Positions 1-6,909 of a DNA stretch of 6,951 nt are shown here, piece after piece. Made by a program: the position numbers and the translations under genes. The notes under the pieces were generated by a model. The model had not been told where the DNA came from and did no database searches. It worked only from the letters and a program-made list of their open reading frames with translations. Each line of letters opens with the position of its first letter. Positions within the stretch are counted from its first letter, which is position 1. Source of the DNA: an uncultured Hyphomicrobiales bacterium (GTDB lineage Bacteria; Pseudomonadota; Alphaproteobacteria; Rhizobiales; Aestuariivirgaceae); assembly GCA_903930095.1 (NCBI GenBank), contig CAIYXE010000134.1, positions 1-6,951 of the forward strand. The letters are read 5' to 3'.

Positions 1-830
1 ACCTCCGTCTCGACCGGCACGTAGCCCAAGTCCACGGAATAGGCGATCTTCATGCCCTTGATGGAAGTGGCCTCCGCCGGGAGCGTCACCTTCTGGCGCA
101 GTGAGTCATGGTCGAGAGGGTGCGGGCCTGAGGTGATGTTCTGCATCAGTGCGGCGTCCGCCACGCTGCGGGTCATCGGGCCGCAGTGGTTGAAGCGGTC
201 GAAATTGGCAGGCGGGCCATCGGGATTGCGTCCGTGGGGCGGCTTGAAGCCGACGACACCGCAGGCCGCCGCCGGAATGCGGATCGAGCCGCCGATATCG
301 GTGCCCGTCGCCAGCGTGGCGAGGCCCGCGGCAAGGGCCGCGCCCGAACCACCCGACGAGCCGCCCGGCGCCCAGTCCGTGTTCCACGGATTGCGGGTCA
401 CACCCCAGATCCGGGATTCGGTGATCCCGGTCAGGCAGAACTCCGGCGTCGTGGTGCGGGCGAGAATGATGGCGCCCGCCTTCTGCAGCCGCTCGATCAT
501 CGGGTCCGAGTGATCGTCAACCGAGTCCTTGAAGATGAGGGAGCCGTGCGTGGTGCGCCTGCCCGCCACCCGCTGCGCATCCTTCACGGCGAGTGGAATG
601 CCCTCGAGCGGGGCCGTCTTCGCGCCGCGCGTCATGTAGCGCGCCTCGGCACGCTTCGCCTGCGCCAGCGCCTCGTCGAAATAGCGGTCAGCTAAGCAGT
701 TGATGCCCGGATTGACACGTTCGGATCTCTCGACCAGCGCCTCAGTCAATTCCACCGGAGAGAGCTTGCGCGCCCTGAACAGCCCCAGGGCGGCCGTGGC
801 GGAGAGATAGCAGAGATCCTCGTTACTCAT
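1..830 (-). CDS. Amidase-signature (AS) family amidase, partial (C-terminus off the left edge)
   Basis: This enzyme is predicted to hydrolyse a carboxamide to an acid plus ammonia or an amine in the cytoplasm; no signal peptide is visible. I translated the minus strand from the ATG at 830-828 and found 276 open codons running off the window, out of the roughly 450-500 usual for the family. The Ser-cisSer-Lys triad is complete: Lys83 in PLAVKDAQ, the cis-Ser158 in PGGSSGGSGAA, and nucleophile Ser182 in GTDIGGSIRIPA. The start is supported by a GAGG at 841-838, seven bases upstream, and by N-terminal similarity (S..(D/E)LCYL) to the second amidase starting at 6906. It lies head to head with the dehydrogenase at 896. 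GatA is unlikely because no gatB or gatC is adjacent. The family includes NylA, mandelamide and other amidases, so the substrate cannot be read from sequence. The family call is very secure; the substrate is unknown. Confidence 0.95.
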   Translation of the reverse strand, partial: MSNEDLCYLSATAALGLFRARKLSPVELTEALVERSERVNPGINCLADRYFDEALAQAKRAEARYMTRGAKTAPLEGIPLAVKDAQRVAGRRTTHGSLIFKDSVDDHSDPMIERLQKAGAIILARTTTPEFCLTGITESRIWGVTRNPWNTDWAPGGSSGGSGAALAAGLATLATGTDIGGSIRIPAAACGVVGFKPPHGRNPDGPPANFDRFNHCGPMTRSVADAALMQNITSGPHPLDHDSLRQKVTLPAEATSIKGMKIAYSVDLGYVPVETE

Positions 831-895
831 GGACAAGCCTCGTTGTGAAGCGGTAGTGAGGGCGCCAGTAGAACAGGATCACGGGAGAGAAGTCC
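831..895. promoter_or_regulatory. Divergent intergenic region between amidase and dehydrogenase
   Basis: These 65 bases are the only space for the promoters of the minus-strand amidase and the plus-strand dehydrogenase, so some control sequence must lie here or inside the genes. The dehydrogenase has a Shine-Dalgarno GGGAGAG at 883-889, six bases before its ATG. I found no convincing -35/-10 pair on either strand: TTGTGA at 843-848 has no good partner at normal spacing. I also see no clear operator palindrome. The regulatory role is inferred from the geometry alone. Confidence 0.35.
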
Positions 896-1639
896 ATGGC
901 CGGAAGGCTCGTCGGAAAAACAGCGATCGTCACCTCCGCGGGGCAGGGCATTGGCCGCGCCTCCGCCATCTGCCTGGCGCGCGAAGGGGCCAAGGTCTGG
1001 GCCACTGACATCAACGCAGAGGCGCTGGCCTCGCTTGCCGCCGAGCAACCGGGGATCGAAACCTTCACCCTGAATGTGCTGAAGCAGGAAGATGTCGATG
1101 CGGCCGCATCGCGCGTCGGGACCCCGGACATCCTGTTCAATTGCTCCGGCTACGTTCATGCCGGCACCATCATGGAGACGGACGACAAGGCCTGGGACTT
1201 TTCCTTCGACCTCAACGTCAAGGCGCATTACCGCATGATCAAGGCCTTCATGCCGGGCTGGCTGGCGCGCGGCTCGGGCGTTGTCATCAACATGGCCTCT
1301 GCTGCCTCCTCCATCAAGGGCGTGCCGAACCGCTTCGTCTATGGCGCCACCAAGGCCGCCGTCATCGGCATGACCAAGGCGCTCGCCGCCGACTTCACGC
1401 CGAAGGGCATCCGGGTCAATGCCATCTGCCCGGGAACGGTCGACAGCCCCTCCCTCATGGACCGCCTCAAGGCCACGGGTGACTTCGAGGCCGCCAAGAG
1501 TGCCTTCATCTCCCGCCAGCCGATGGGCCGCATGGCGCGGGCTGACGAAATCGGCATGCTGGTGGTCTATCTGGCCAGCGATGAGGCCGCCTTCGTCACC
1601 GGCCAGACCTTCGTGATCGACGGCGGCTGGTCGATCTGA
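896..1639 (+). CDS. Short-chain dehydrogenase/reductase, DHRS6/BDH2-like
   Basis: A 247-residue NAD(P)-dependent oxidoreductase of the classical SDR family, full length and cytoplasmic. Visible features are the nucleotide-binding TSAGQGIG at 13-20 (Ser at 14 where Gly is usual), Asp38 at the end of strand 2 (a sign of NAD(H) preference), FNCSG at 81-85 in place of NNAG, and the active-site tetrad Asn107, Ser135, Tyr149, Lys153 (YGATK). It ends with VIDGGWSI, very like DHRS6. As I remember the family, DHRS6 has been assigned 3-hydroxybutyrate dehydrogenase and 4-oxo-L-proline reductase activity. Arg146, Arg190 and Arg207 fall where I remember DHRS6 having its basic anion-binding residues, which suggests a carboxylated substrate. 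Bacterial 2-keto-3-deoxy-L-fuconate dehydrogenases are close relatives, so the substrate is open. The start is supported by GGGAGAG at 883-889. A weak hairpin at 1654-1667 and a separate promoter candidate follow, so it may be transcribed apart from the transporter. Confidence 0.93.
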   Translation: MAGRLVGKTAIVTSAGQGIGRASAICLAREGAKVWATDINAEALASLAAEQPGIETFTLNVLKQEDVDAAASRVGTPDILFNCSGYVHAGTIMETDDKAWDFSFDLNVKAHYRMIKAFMPGWLARGSGVVINMASAASSIKGVPNRFVYGATKAAVIGMTKALAADFTPKGIRVNAICPGTVDSPSLMDRLKATGDFEAAKSAFISRQPMGRMARADEIGMLVVYLASDEAAFVTGQTFVIDGGWSI

Positions 1640-1653
1640 GACACTCTCCCTCC

Positions 1654-1671
1654 CCGGCTGAAGCCGGCTTT
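1654..1671 (+). terminator. Weak hairpin after the dehydrogenase, possible terminator
   Basis: CCGGC (1654-1658) pairs with GCCGG (1663-1667) around a TGAA loop and is followed by only CTTT. The stem is five base pairs and GC-rich, but the T-tract is very short, so this would be an inefficient terminator at best. It lies 15 bases after the dehydrogenase stop. Confidence 0.25.
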
Positions 1672-1684
1672 GCCACCGAAGCCA

Positions 1685-1714
1685 TTGGCAAGGCCGTGTT
1701 TCTCGGCATAGGAT
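1685..1714 (+). promoter_or_regulatory. Candidate sigma70-like promoter of the transporter operon
   Basis: TTGGCA at 1685-1690 matches five of six bases of the -35 consensus. TAGGAT at 1709-1714 matches four of six of the -10, including the conserved first TA and final T. The spacer is 18 bases. Transcription would begin near 1721, giving a leader of about 38 bases before the TTG start at 1759. The match was found by eye; such pairs arise by chance, and alphaproteobacterial promoters often deviate from this consensus. Confidence 0.4.
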
Positions 1715-1743
1715 GCGGAAAAATCGGGCTCGCAGAATGGTCC

Positions 1744-1752
1744 GGGGAGGAG
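1744..1752 (+). promoter_or_regulatory. Strong ribosome binding site fixing a TTG start
   Basis: GGGGAGGAG lies six bases before the TTG at 1759-1761 and is the best Shine-Dalgarno match in the window. It decides the start of the ATPase. The upstream in-frame GTG at 1696 has no comparable site, overlaps the promoter candidate, and would add 21 residues not expected in the family. Confidence 0.7.
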
Positions 1753-1758
1753 CAGAAC

Positions 1759-2856
1759 TTGTCATCAGGCCAGACCGCCATCCAGGCGAAAGGCGTCACC
1801 AAGCTATTCCAGGGTGCCGGGCAGGATGCCGTCAAGGCCCTCGATGACGTTTCGGTCGCGATCCGCGAGAACGAGTTTTTCACCCTGCTGGGGCCCTCCG
1901 GCTGCGGAAAGACCACGCTCCTGCGGCTGATCGCCGGTTTCGACTTCCCGACCGAAGGCGACATCCTGCTCCATGGCCAGAACATCGCTCCCCTGCCGCC
2001 CTACAAGCGGCCGGTGAATACCGTGTTCCAGAGCTATGCGCTGTTTCCCCACATGACGGTGGGTCAGAACATCGGCTTCGGCCTCGAGATGCTGGGCAAG
2101 CCCAGGGCCGAGATCGAGGCCCGCGTCAGCGAGATGCTGAAGCTCGTTCAGATGGAAGAGCTCAGGAACCGCAAGACCAGCCAGATCTCCGGCGGGCAGC
2201 AGCAGCGCGTGGCGCTGGCCCGCGCGCTCGCCCCCGCGCCCAAGGTGCTTCTCCTCGATGAGCCGCTCTCGGCCCTTGACTACAAGCTCCGCAAGGACAT
2301 GCAGATCGAACTGAAGCGGTTGCAGCATGAGACGGGCATCACCTTCATCTTCGTGACCCATGACCAGGAAGAGGCCCTCACCATGTCGGACCGGATTGCC
2401 GTCATGTCGAAGGGCAAGATCCTGCAGGTCGGCTCCCCGCGTGACATCTATGACAGGCCGTCCGAGCGGTTCGTCGCCAATTTCATCGGTGAGACCAATT
2501 TCCTCGAAGGCCATGTGGCCGAGATCAATGGCAGCAAAGCCGTGGTGAAGCTCGCGAGTGGTGCGGTGATCAGCGCCGGATTGCCAGACGGTCTGCGGCC
2601 ATCGGGCAGCGTCACCGTGGTGGTGCGGCCCGAGCATGCCGACCTTGTGAAGCCCGGCGCGAAGGGCGATCTCTGGGGCAAGCTCGAGAACGTCGTCTAT
2701 TTCGGCACCGACACCCATTACCATGTGCGCCTTGACGGCGGCGCGCCCTTCATCATCCGCCAGCAGAACTCGCGTGGCGCGGGCGCAGGCTTCGAGGCCG
2801 GCGAGAGCGTCGGCGTGCTGCTCGAGCAGCACGCAGCGCAGGTGTTGAGGGACTAG
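1759..2856 (+). CDS. ABC transporter ATP-binding protein, PotA-type (spermidine/putrescine-like importer)
   Basis: This is the cytoplasmic ATPase that powers the importer encoded with the next three genes. From the TTG start it is 365 residues, the normal length for PotA. In order: the ATP-binding domain with aromatic A-loop Phe17, Walker [10 protein letters not shown] (45-53), Q-loop Gln91 in [10 protein letters not shown], the signature ISGGQQQR (143-150), Walker B VLLLDE (163-168) with catalytic Glu168, D-loop SALD (171-174) and switch His201 in [11 protein letters not shown]-terminal TOBE-like domain covers roughly 285-365, including VVVRPEH. All catalytic residues are present, so it should be active. 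The stop at 2854-2856 is three bases from the next ATG, which indicates one transcript and coupled translation. PotA and related ATPases (FbpC, sulfate or maltose type) are similar; the polyamine-type assignment rests mainly on the neighbours. Confidence 0.95.
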   Translation: MSSGQTAIQAKGVTKLFQGAGQDAVKALDDVSVAIRENEFFTLLGPSGCGKTTLLRLIAGFDFPTEGDILLHGQNIAPLPPYKRPVNTVFQSYALFPHMTVGQNIGFGLEMLGKPRAEIEARVSEMLKLVQMEELRNRKTSQISGGQQQRVALARALAPAPKVLLLDEPLSALDYKLRKDMQIELKRLQHETGITFIFVTHDQEEALTMSDRIAVMSKGKILQVGSPRDIYDRPSERFVANFIGETNFLEGHVAEINGSKAVVKLASGAVISAGLPDGLRPSGSVTVVVRPEHADLVKPGAKGDLWGKLENVVYFGTDTHYHVRLDGGAPFIIRQQNSRGAGAGFEAGESVGVLLEQHAAQVLRD

Positions 2857-2859
2857 GCC

Positions 2860-3783
2860 ATGCTGAGCGCCCGCGAGATCGCCGATGCCGCCGGACGTCA
2901 GGACGTTCGCAGGCGCTGGCTTCTGACCCTTCCGGCGCTGGTCATCATCTTTCTTGCAGCGGTCGGGCCGCTGTTCGTCATGCTGCTCTACTCCTTCCTC
3001 GACCGGGGGGACTATGGCGGCGTCAAGTTCTGGCAGTTCTCAGCCGAGGGCTGGTTCAACGTCTTCCTGCAGCGCGATATCTTCGATGACACGCTGACCT
3101 TCAACGATGCGCACATCGCGATCGTGTGGCGATCCGTGAAGCTTTCGATCGCCACCACATTGCTGACGCTTCTGTTCGGTTTTCCGACGGCCTATTTCAT
3201 CGCCACACGGCCGGAGCGGGCACGTGCCGTCTGGCTGTTCCTGATCACCATTCCCTTCTGGAGCAACCTCCTGATCCGCACCTATGCCATGCAGGAGGTG
3301 ATCCGCAACGAAGGCGTCATCAACTCGCTGCTGATATGGAGCGGCGTGATCGATACCCCGATTCAGATGATGTATACCGACATCGGCATCCTGTTCGGCA
3401 TGACCTATGTCTATCTGCCGCTGATGGTACTGCCGCTCTATGCCGCGATGGACAGGCTGGACTTCCGCCTGGTCGAGGCGGGATATGATCTTTACGCCAC
3501 GCGGCTGAAAGTTCTGTGGCGCATCATCGTGCCGCTGGTGAAGCCCGGCATCATTGCGGGCTCCATCCTCGTGTTTATCCCGTCGCTGGGCGCCTACGTC
3601 ACGCCGCGCGTGCTGGGCGGCGGCAAGAACATGATGATCGGCAACCTGATCGAGTTGCAGTTCGGCCAGGGGCGGAACTGGCCGCTGGGTGCGGCGCTCT
3701 CCCTCACGCTGATGGCCATCGTCATGGTGGCGCTGCTGTTCTACGTGCGCAATGCCACGAAGTCGGGGGCCAGGCATGGCTAG
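2860..3783 (+). CDS. ABC transporter permease, PotB-type
   Basis: An inner-membrane permease subunit, 307 residues, pairing with the next gene product to form the channel. Six hydrophobic segments are visible, at roughly 20-46, 92-116, 124-141, 174-196, 229-249 and 276-296. A large periplasmic loop lies between the first two, as is typical of PotB. The cytoplasmic EAA loop that docks on the ATPase is at about 206-230 (EAGYDLYATR through LVKPG). It is followed by a SLGAYVTPRVLGGG stretch characteristic of PotB-like permeases. The start is supported by TTGAGGG at 2845-2851 inside the end of the ATPase gene. Its last eight bases overlap the next gene. The family is secure; the transported substrate is inferred. 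Confidence 0.94.
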   Translation: MLSAREIADAAGRQDVRRRWLLTLPALVIIFLAAVGPLFVMLLYSFLDRGDYGGVKFWQFSAEGWFNVFLQRDIFDDTLTFNDAHIAIVWRSVKLSIATTLLTLLFGFPTAYFIATRPERARAVWLFLITIPFWSNLLIRTYAMQEVIRNEGVINSLLIWSGVIDTPIQMMYTDIGILFGMTYVYLPLMVLPLYAAMDRLDFRLVEAGYDLYATRLKVLWRIIVPLVKPGIIAGSILVFIPSLGAYVTPRVLGGGKNMMIGNLIELQFGQGRNWPLGAALSLTLMAIVMVALLFYVRNATKSGARHG

Positions 3784-4576
3784 CCACTTCGACGTCAAGC
3801 GGCAGTGGGGCTTCGCGACCATTGCGATGATCTGCTTCTTCCTGCTCTACCTGCCCATCGTCACGCTGGTCATCTTCGCCTTCAACGCCGGGTCCTCGCT
3901 TGCGGTATGGGAGGGTCTCTCGTTCAAGTGGTTCGTGGCCGCGTGGAACAATTCCGCCGTTCAGGAGGCCGCGCTCCGCTCGCTCATCATCGCGGGTTTC
4001 GCGGCCACCATTGCCACGGCGGCGGCAACCATGGCCGCACTCGCCACCACCCGCACCGAGCCCTATCGCGGGCTGACCTTCAAATATGCCTTCATCAACC
4101 AGCCGCTGATGGTGCCGGAAATCGTGACGGCCGTGGCGCTGCTCATCGTCTTTGCCCGCCTCAAGGACTGGACGGGCTATTCGGGCCTCGCCTATCTCAT
4201 CGCCGCCCACACGGCCTTCTGCATTCCCTTCGCCTATCTGCCGATCCGCGCGAGGCTGGAGAGCATGGACCTGACGCTGGAGAGAGCCGCCGCCGACCTT
4301 TACGCTACGCCATGGAACGCCTTCCGAAGGGTGACGCTGCCGCTGCTCTGGCCGGGCATCCTGGCTGGCTTCATGCTGGCCTTCGTGATATCGCTCGATG
4401 ATGTGGTGATCACGGAATTCGTCAAGTCAGGCGGCCAGGACACCCTGCCCACCTACATGCTGGGCCAGCTGCGGCGTGTCATCACGCCGGAAATGAATGC
4501 CATATCGACCGTTTTCCTGGCGATATCGGTCATGATCGTCACGCTGTTCTTCTTCATCAGCCGGAAGAAGGCGTGA
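3776..4576 (+). CDS. ABC transporter permease, PotC-type
   Basis: The second channel subunit of the importer, 266 residues from the ATG at 3776. An in-frame ATG at 3752 would add eight residues and lengthen the overlap with the upstream permease; I prefer 3776 because MASHFDVKRQ leads directly into the first membrane segment and PotC proteins normally start this way. Hydrophobic segments lie at about 13-36, 66-90, 107-127, 137-156, 192-215 and 243-261. The EAA-type loop is at 169-194 (ERAAADLYATP through WPG), followed by ISLDDVVITEFV (205-216), a stretch typical of PotC. The gene overlaps the end of the PotB-like gene by eight bases, so translation is probably coupled. The SBP gene begins 30 bases after its stop. 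Confidence 0.94.
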   Translation: MASHFDVKRQWGFATIAMICFFLLYLPIVTLVIFAFNAGSSLAVWEGLSFKWFVAAWNNSAVQEAALRSLIIAGFAATIATAAATMAALATTRTEPYRGLTFKYAFINQPLMVPEIVTAVALLIVFARLKDWTGYSGLAYLIAAHTAFCIPFAYLPIRARLESMDLTLERAAADLYATPWNAFRRVTLPLLWPGILAGFMLAFVISLDDVVITEFVKSGGQDTLPTYMLGQLRRVITPEMNAISTVFLAISVMIVTLFFFISRKKA

Positions 4577-4606
4577 CATGCGGACATCAACAAAAGGGAG
4601 AGTAAC

Positions 4607-5641
4607 ATGAAAACCAGACTGACCGCAGCCCTCGCCGGGCTTGCGATGCTTGCCGGCGCGGGTGCGGCCCATGCCGATGGCGAACTGAACCTGTTCAACT
4701 GGGGCAACTACACCTCGCCCGAGATGCTCAAGAAGTTCGAAGAGCAGCACAAGGTCAAGGTGACCGTCACCGACTATGACTCGAACGACACGGCGCTTGC
4801 CAAGGTGCGTGCCGGCGGCCACGGCTTCGATATCGTCGTGCCCTCCGCCAACTATATGCCGATCTGGATCAACGAGGGCCTGCTCCTCGAGTCCCGCCCC
4901 GACGAGATGGAGAACTTCAAGAACGTCGACGAGCGCTGGGTGAATGTCGAGTGGGATCCGGGCCGCCGCTTCTCCGTGCCGTGGCAGTGGGGCCTGACCG
5001 GCCTTGTCGTCGATACATCCGTCTACAAGGGTGACATCAATACCTCCGCGATCTTCCTCGATCCGCCGGCGGAACTCGTCGGCAAGGTCAACGTCGCGCC
5101 GGAAATGAACGACGTGATGTACGCCACCATCCGCTACATGGGCGGCGAATGGTGCACCACCGACAAGGACGTGCTGCGCAAGGTGCGCGACAAGCTGGTC
5201 GAGGCCAAGCCGAAGTGGATCGCCATGGACTATGGCGTGATCGAGAAGTTCGCCAGCCGCGACTTCGCCGCCTCCTTCTACTGGAACGGCGCTGCCATGC
5301 GCGCGCGCGCCCAGAACCCGGACGTAAAGTTCGGTTTCGCCAAGGAAGGCTTCCCCTACTTCATGGACAGCGCCGCCATCCTGAAGGATGCCAAGAACGT
5401 CGAGAATGCGAAGCTGTTCCTGAACTTCATCATGGACCCGCAGAACGCCGCGATGATCTCGGATTTCGCCCGCTACGCGAACGGCATCAAGGGTTCCGAG
5501 CAGTTCATGCCGGCTGACATGAAGGATGCTCCCGAACTGATCGTCCCGAAGGAGTTCGAGGCTGCCGGTGAGTTCCTCAAGCCCTGCGCGCCTGAGGTGA
5601 CGGAGCTCTATTCCAAGATCTGGACAGAGGTCCTGAAGTAA
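4607..5641 (+). CDS. Periplasmic substrate-binding protein, PotD/PotF-type
   Basis: The 344-residue binding protein that delivers substrate to the permeases. A Sec signal peptide is clear: MKTR, a hydrophobic core at 6-20, and a probable cleavage after AHA at 23. The mature protein opens with LNLFNWGNYTSPEMLKKFEE, the PotD-family start. By remembered alignment to E. coli PotD, Trp32 and Tyr35 match its Trp34 and Tyr37, Trp226 (YWNGAA) matches Trp229 and Asp254 (FMDSA) matches Asp257. Glu166 and Asp169 stand where PotD has Asp168 and Glu171, and Phe252 replaces Trp255. An acidic, aromatic pocket suits a cationic amine ligand, but the swaps suggest it is not exactly spermidine. Cys183 and Cys327 could form a disulfide in the periplasm. 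A strong AAAAGGGAG (4592-4600) lies six bases before the ATG. A terminator follows the stop. Confidence 0.93.
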   Translation: MKTRLTAALAGLAMLAGAGAAHADGELNLFNWGNYTSPEMLKKFEEQHKVKVTVTDYDSNDTALAKVRAGGHGFDIVVPSANYMPIWINEGLLLESRPDEMENFKNVDERWVNVEWDPGRRFSVPWQWGLTGLVVDTSVYKGDINTSAIFLDPPAELVGKVNVAPEMNDVMYATIRYMGGEWCTTDKDVLRKVRDKLVEAKPKWIAMDYGVIEKFASRDFAASFYWNGAAMRARAQNPDVKFGFAKEGFPYFMDSAAILKDAKNVENAKLFLNFIMDPQNAAMISDFARYANGIKGSEQFMPADMKDAPELIVPKEFEAAGEFLKPCAPEVTELYSKIWTEVLK

Positions 5642-5660
5642 TCCGCATCAGTGAACCAAG

Positions 5661-5690
5661 GCCCCGGCGCTTCGACACGCCGGGGCTTTT
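5661..5690 (+). terminator. Rho-independent terminator after the binding-protein gene
   Basis: GCCCCGGCG (5661-5669) pairs perfectly with CGCCGGGGC (5678-5686) around an eight-base loop, and TTTT follows at 5687-5690. This is a nine-base-pair GC-rich stem with a T-tract, 19 bases after the SBP stop. It sits only 13 bases before the ATG of the hydrolase, so it separates the importer from the downstream hydrolase genes or attenuates expression into them. Confidence 0.85.
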
Positions 5691-5703
5691 CTGATGAGGG
5701 AAC

Positions 5704-6909
5704 ATGTCGTCCTACCGCAATTCCGAACCCCGCCCTCCCATCATGCAGGGCACGCCGCCGTCGCTCATCCCGTCCAGAATGGAGTGGGACCGCCCGCCGT
5801 GGAACCGCTGGAGCTTCCAGAACATCCGGCAGATCCTGCCCACGGCCGAGGTCTGGCGGGGTCGTGGCCCGGTACGGGAGCTGCCGCGCCGGGAACGTGA
5901 CCTCGACACTCTTACGGTCGCCTCGACGCTGGGAGGCACCACCTCGCTGGCAGGCCTTCTGGACGAGACCTACACCGACGGATTCATCGTGTTGAAGGAC
6001 GGCGCAATCGTCCATGAGCGCTACTTCAACGGCATGGAACCGCGCAGCCTTCATCTCTCGCAATCGGTGGCAAAATCGGTGACGGCTGCCGCCGCGGGCG
6101 CGCTTGCCGGCAAGGGAGTGTTCGATGTGGACAAGCCCGTCACGCATTATCTGCCGGAGTTGGAAGATACCGCCTATCGCGGCGCCACCGTGCAGCACGT
6201 TCTCGACATGGCAAGCGGCGTCCGCTTCGAGGAGGCCTATACCGACCCATGCTCTGACATCGGCCAGCTCGATGTCTCCTCCGGTTGGAAGCCGATCCCG
6301 CCCGGAAGCGACCCCGGAATCACATGGCCCCGCCACGTCTTCGAGCAGGTCCTCGGGCTGAAGGTACTGGCGCGGCCGCACGGCGAGTTTTTTGAGTATC
6401 GCTCGATCGAGACGGAGGTTCTGGGCTTTTGCATGGAGCGCGCCGCGGGAAAGCGGCTTCCGGAGATCGTCTCGGATGAGATCTGGTCGCCCATGGGCGC
6501 GGAGGAGAGCGCCAGCTTCACCGTCGATCGCGCGGGCAGCGCGCTGGCCGACGGCGGCTTCAATGCCTGCCTGCGCGACTATGCAAGGTTGGGCCTTCTC
6601 TATCTCGAGAACGGCGGCGGTCTCCTGCCGCCCGCATGGGTGGAGGCGACGCGCAACGGCAACCACGCAATCTTCGGCGGCCGCTATCATGAGACGCTGC
6701 CGGAGGGCGCCTACCGGAACCAGTGGTGGATCGAGAACCAGCACTCGCGCGCGCTTTATGCGCGCGGCGTGTTCGGCCAGATGATCTACGTGAACTGGGA
6801 CCATCGCCTGGTGGCCGTCAAGCTCTCGAGCTGGCCCGACTTCGTGAACCCGCACTACAACATCATCACCCAAAAGGCACTCCACACCATCGCGGAGGCA
6901 ATCTCGTGA
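5704..6909 (+). CDS. NylB-like serine hydrolase (6-aminohexanoate-dimer hydrolase / class C beta-lactamase family)
   Basis: A 401-residue serine hydrolase with the penicillin-recognising (beta-lactamase class C) fold. Its N-terminal PPWNRWSFQNIRQILPTAEV block and its C-terminal QWW and VKLSSWPDF blocks are characteristic of the NylB group, which cleaves amide bonds in linear 6-aminohexanoate oligomers. The SxxK motif is Ser121-Val-Ala-Lys124 and the catalytic Tyr is Tyr232 in GEFFEYRS. By remembered alignment these match NylB Ser112, Lys115 and Tyr215, while Tyr179 and Asp190 match its Tyr170 and Asp181. No signal peptide is seen, so it acts in the cytoplasm. The start has GAGGG at 5696-5700 with a short three-base spacing; an in-frame ATG at 5743 lacks a better site. 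It follows the terminator by 13 bases and overlaps the next gene by four. It could instead be an esterase, since the family is broad. The family is firm; nylon-oligomer activity is not shown. Confidence 0.9.
   Translation: MSSYRNSEPRPPIMQGTPPSLIPSRMEWDRPPWNRWSFQNIRQILPTAEVWRGRGPVRELPRRERDLDTLTVASTLGGTTSLAGLLDETYTDGFIVLKDGAIVHERYFNGMEPRSLHLSQSVAKSVTAAAAGALAGKGVFDVDKPVTHYLPELEDTAYRGATVQHVLDMASGVRFEEAYTDPCSDIGQLDVSSGWKPIPPGSDPGITWPRHVFEQVLGLKVLARPHGEFFEYRSIETEVLGFCMERAAGKRLPEIVSDEIWSPMGAEESASFTVDRAGSALADGGFNACLRDYARLGLLYLENGGGLLPPAWVEATRNGNHAIFGGRYHETLPEGAYRNQWWIENQHSRALYARGVFGQMIYVNWDHRLVAVKLSSWPDFVNPHYNIITQKALHTIAEAIS

Noticed and set aside
186..695. A 169-codon plus-strand open frame inside the amidase
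   Set aside because: It is an Arg/Ala-rich shadow frame. The minus-strand amidase reads through the whole region with all three catalytic motifs.
1804..2832. A 342-codon minus-strand open frame opposite the ATPase gene
   Set aside because: It is an antisense shadow of a gene with complete Walker, signature and switch motifs. The antisense protein is low in complexity and has no recognised motif.
3752..3775. A longer PotC-like start at the ATG at 3752
   Set aside because: It would add MPRSRGPG, which is not typical of the family, and increase the overlap with the upstream permease to 32 bases. The ATG at 3776 gives a normal PotC start, though the choice is not certain.
3040..3822. A 260-codon minus-strand open frame opposite the PotB-like permease
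   Set aside because: It is rich in His, Gln and Asp, as expected from the antisense of hydrophobic codons, and has no domain I recognise.
5299..5310. A run of six GC dinucleotides
   Set aside because: It encodes Met-Arg-Ala-Arg-Ala in frame within the SBP. It is short and shows no frame disruption, so there is no reason to treat it as a functional repeat.
6748..6766. A perfect seven-base-pair CG hairpin with a TTTAT loop
   Set aside because: It lies inside the hydrolase reading frame over Ser-Arg-Ala-Leu-Tyr-Ala-Arg-Gly and follows from GC-rich codons. No T-tract follows, so it is not a terminator.
5608..6885. A 425-codon open frame on the minus strand, opposite the NylB-like hydrolase
   Set aside because: It is a product of GC-rich codon use on the real strand. 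Its translation is rich in Arg, Ala, Gly and His with no recognisable domain, whereas the plus strand has clear catalytic motifs.
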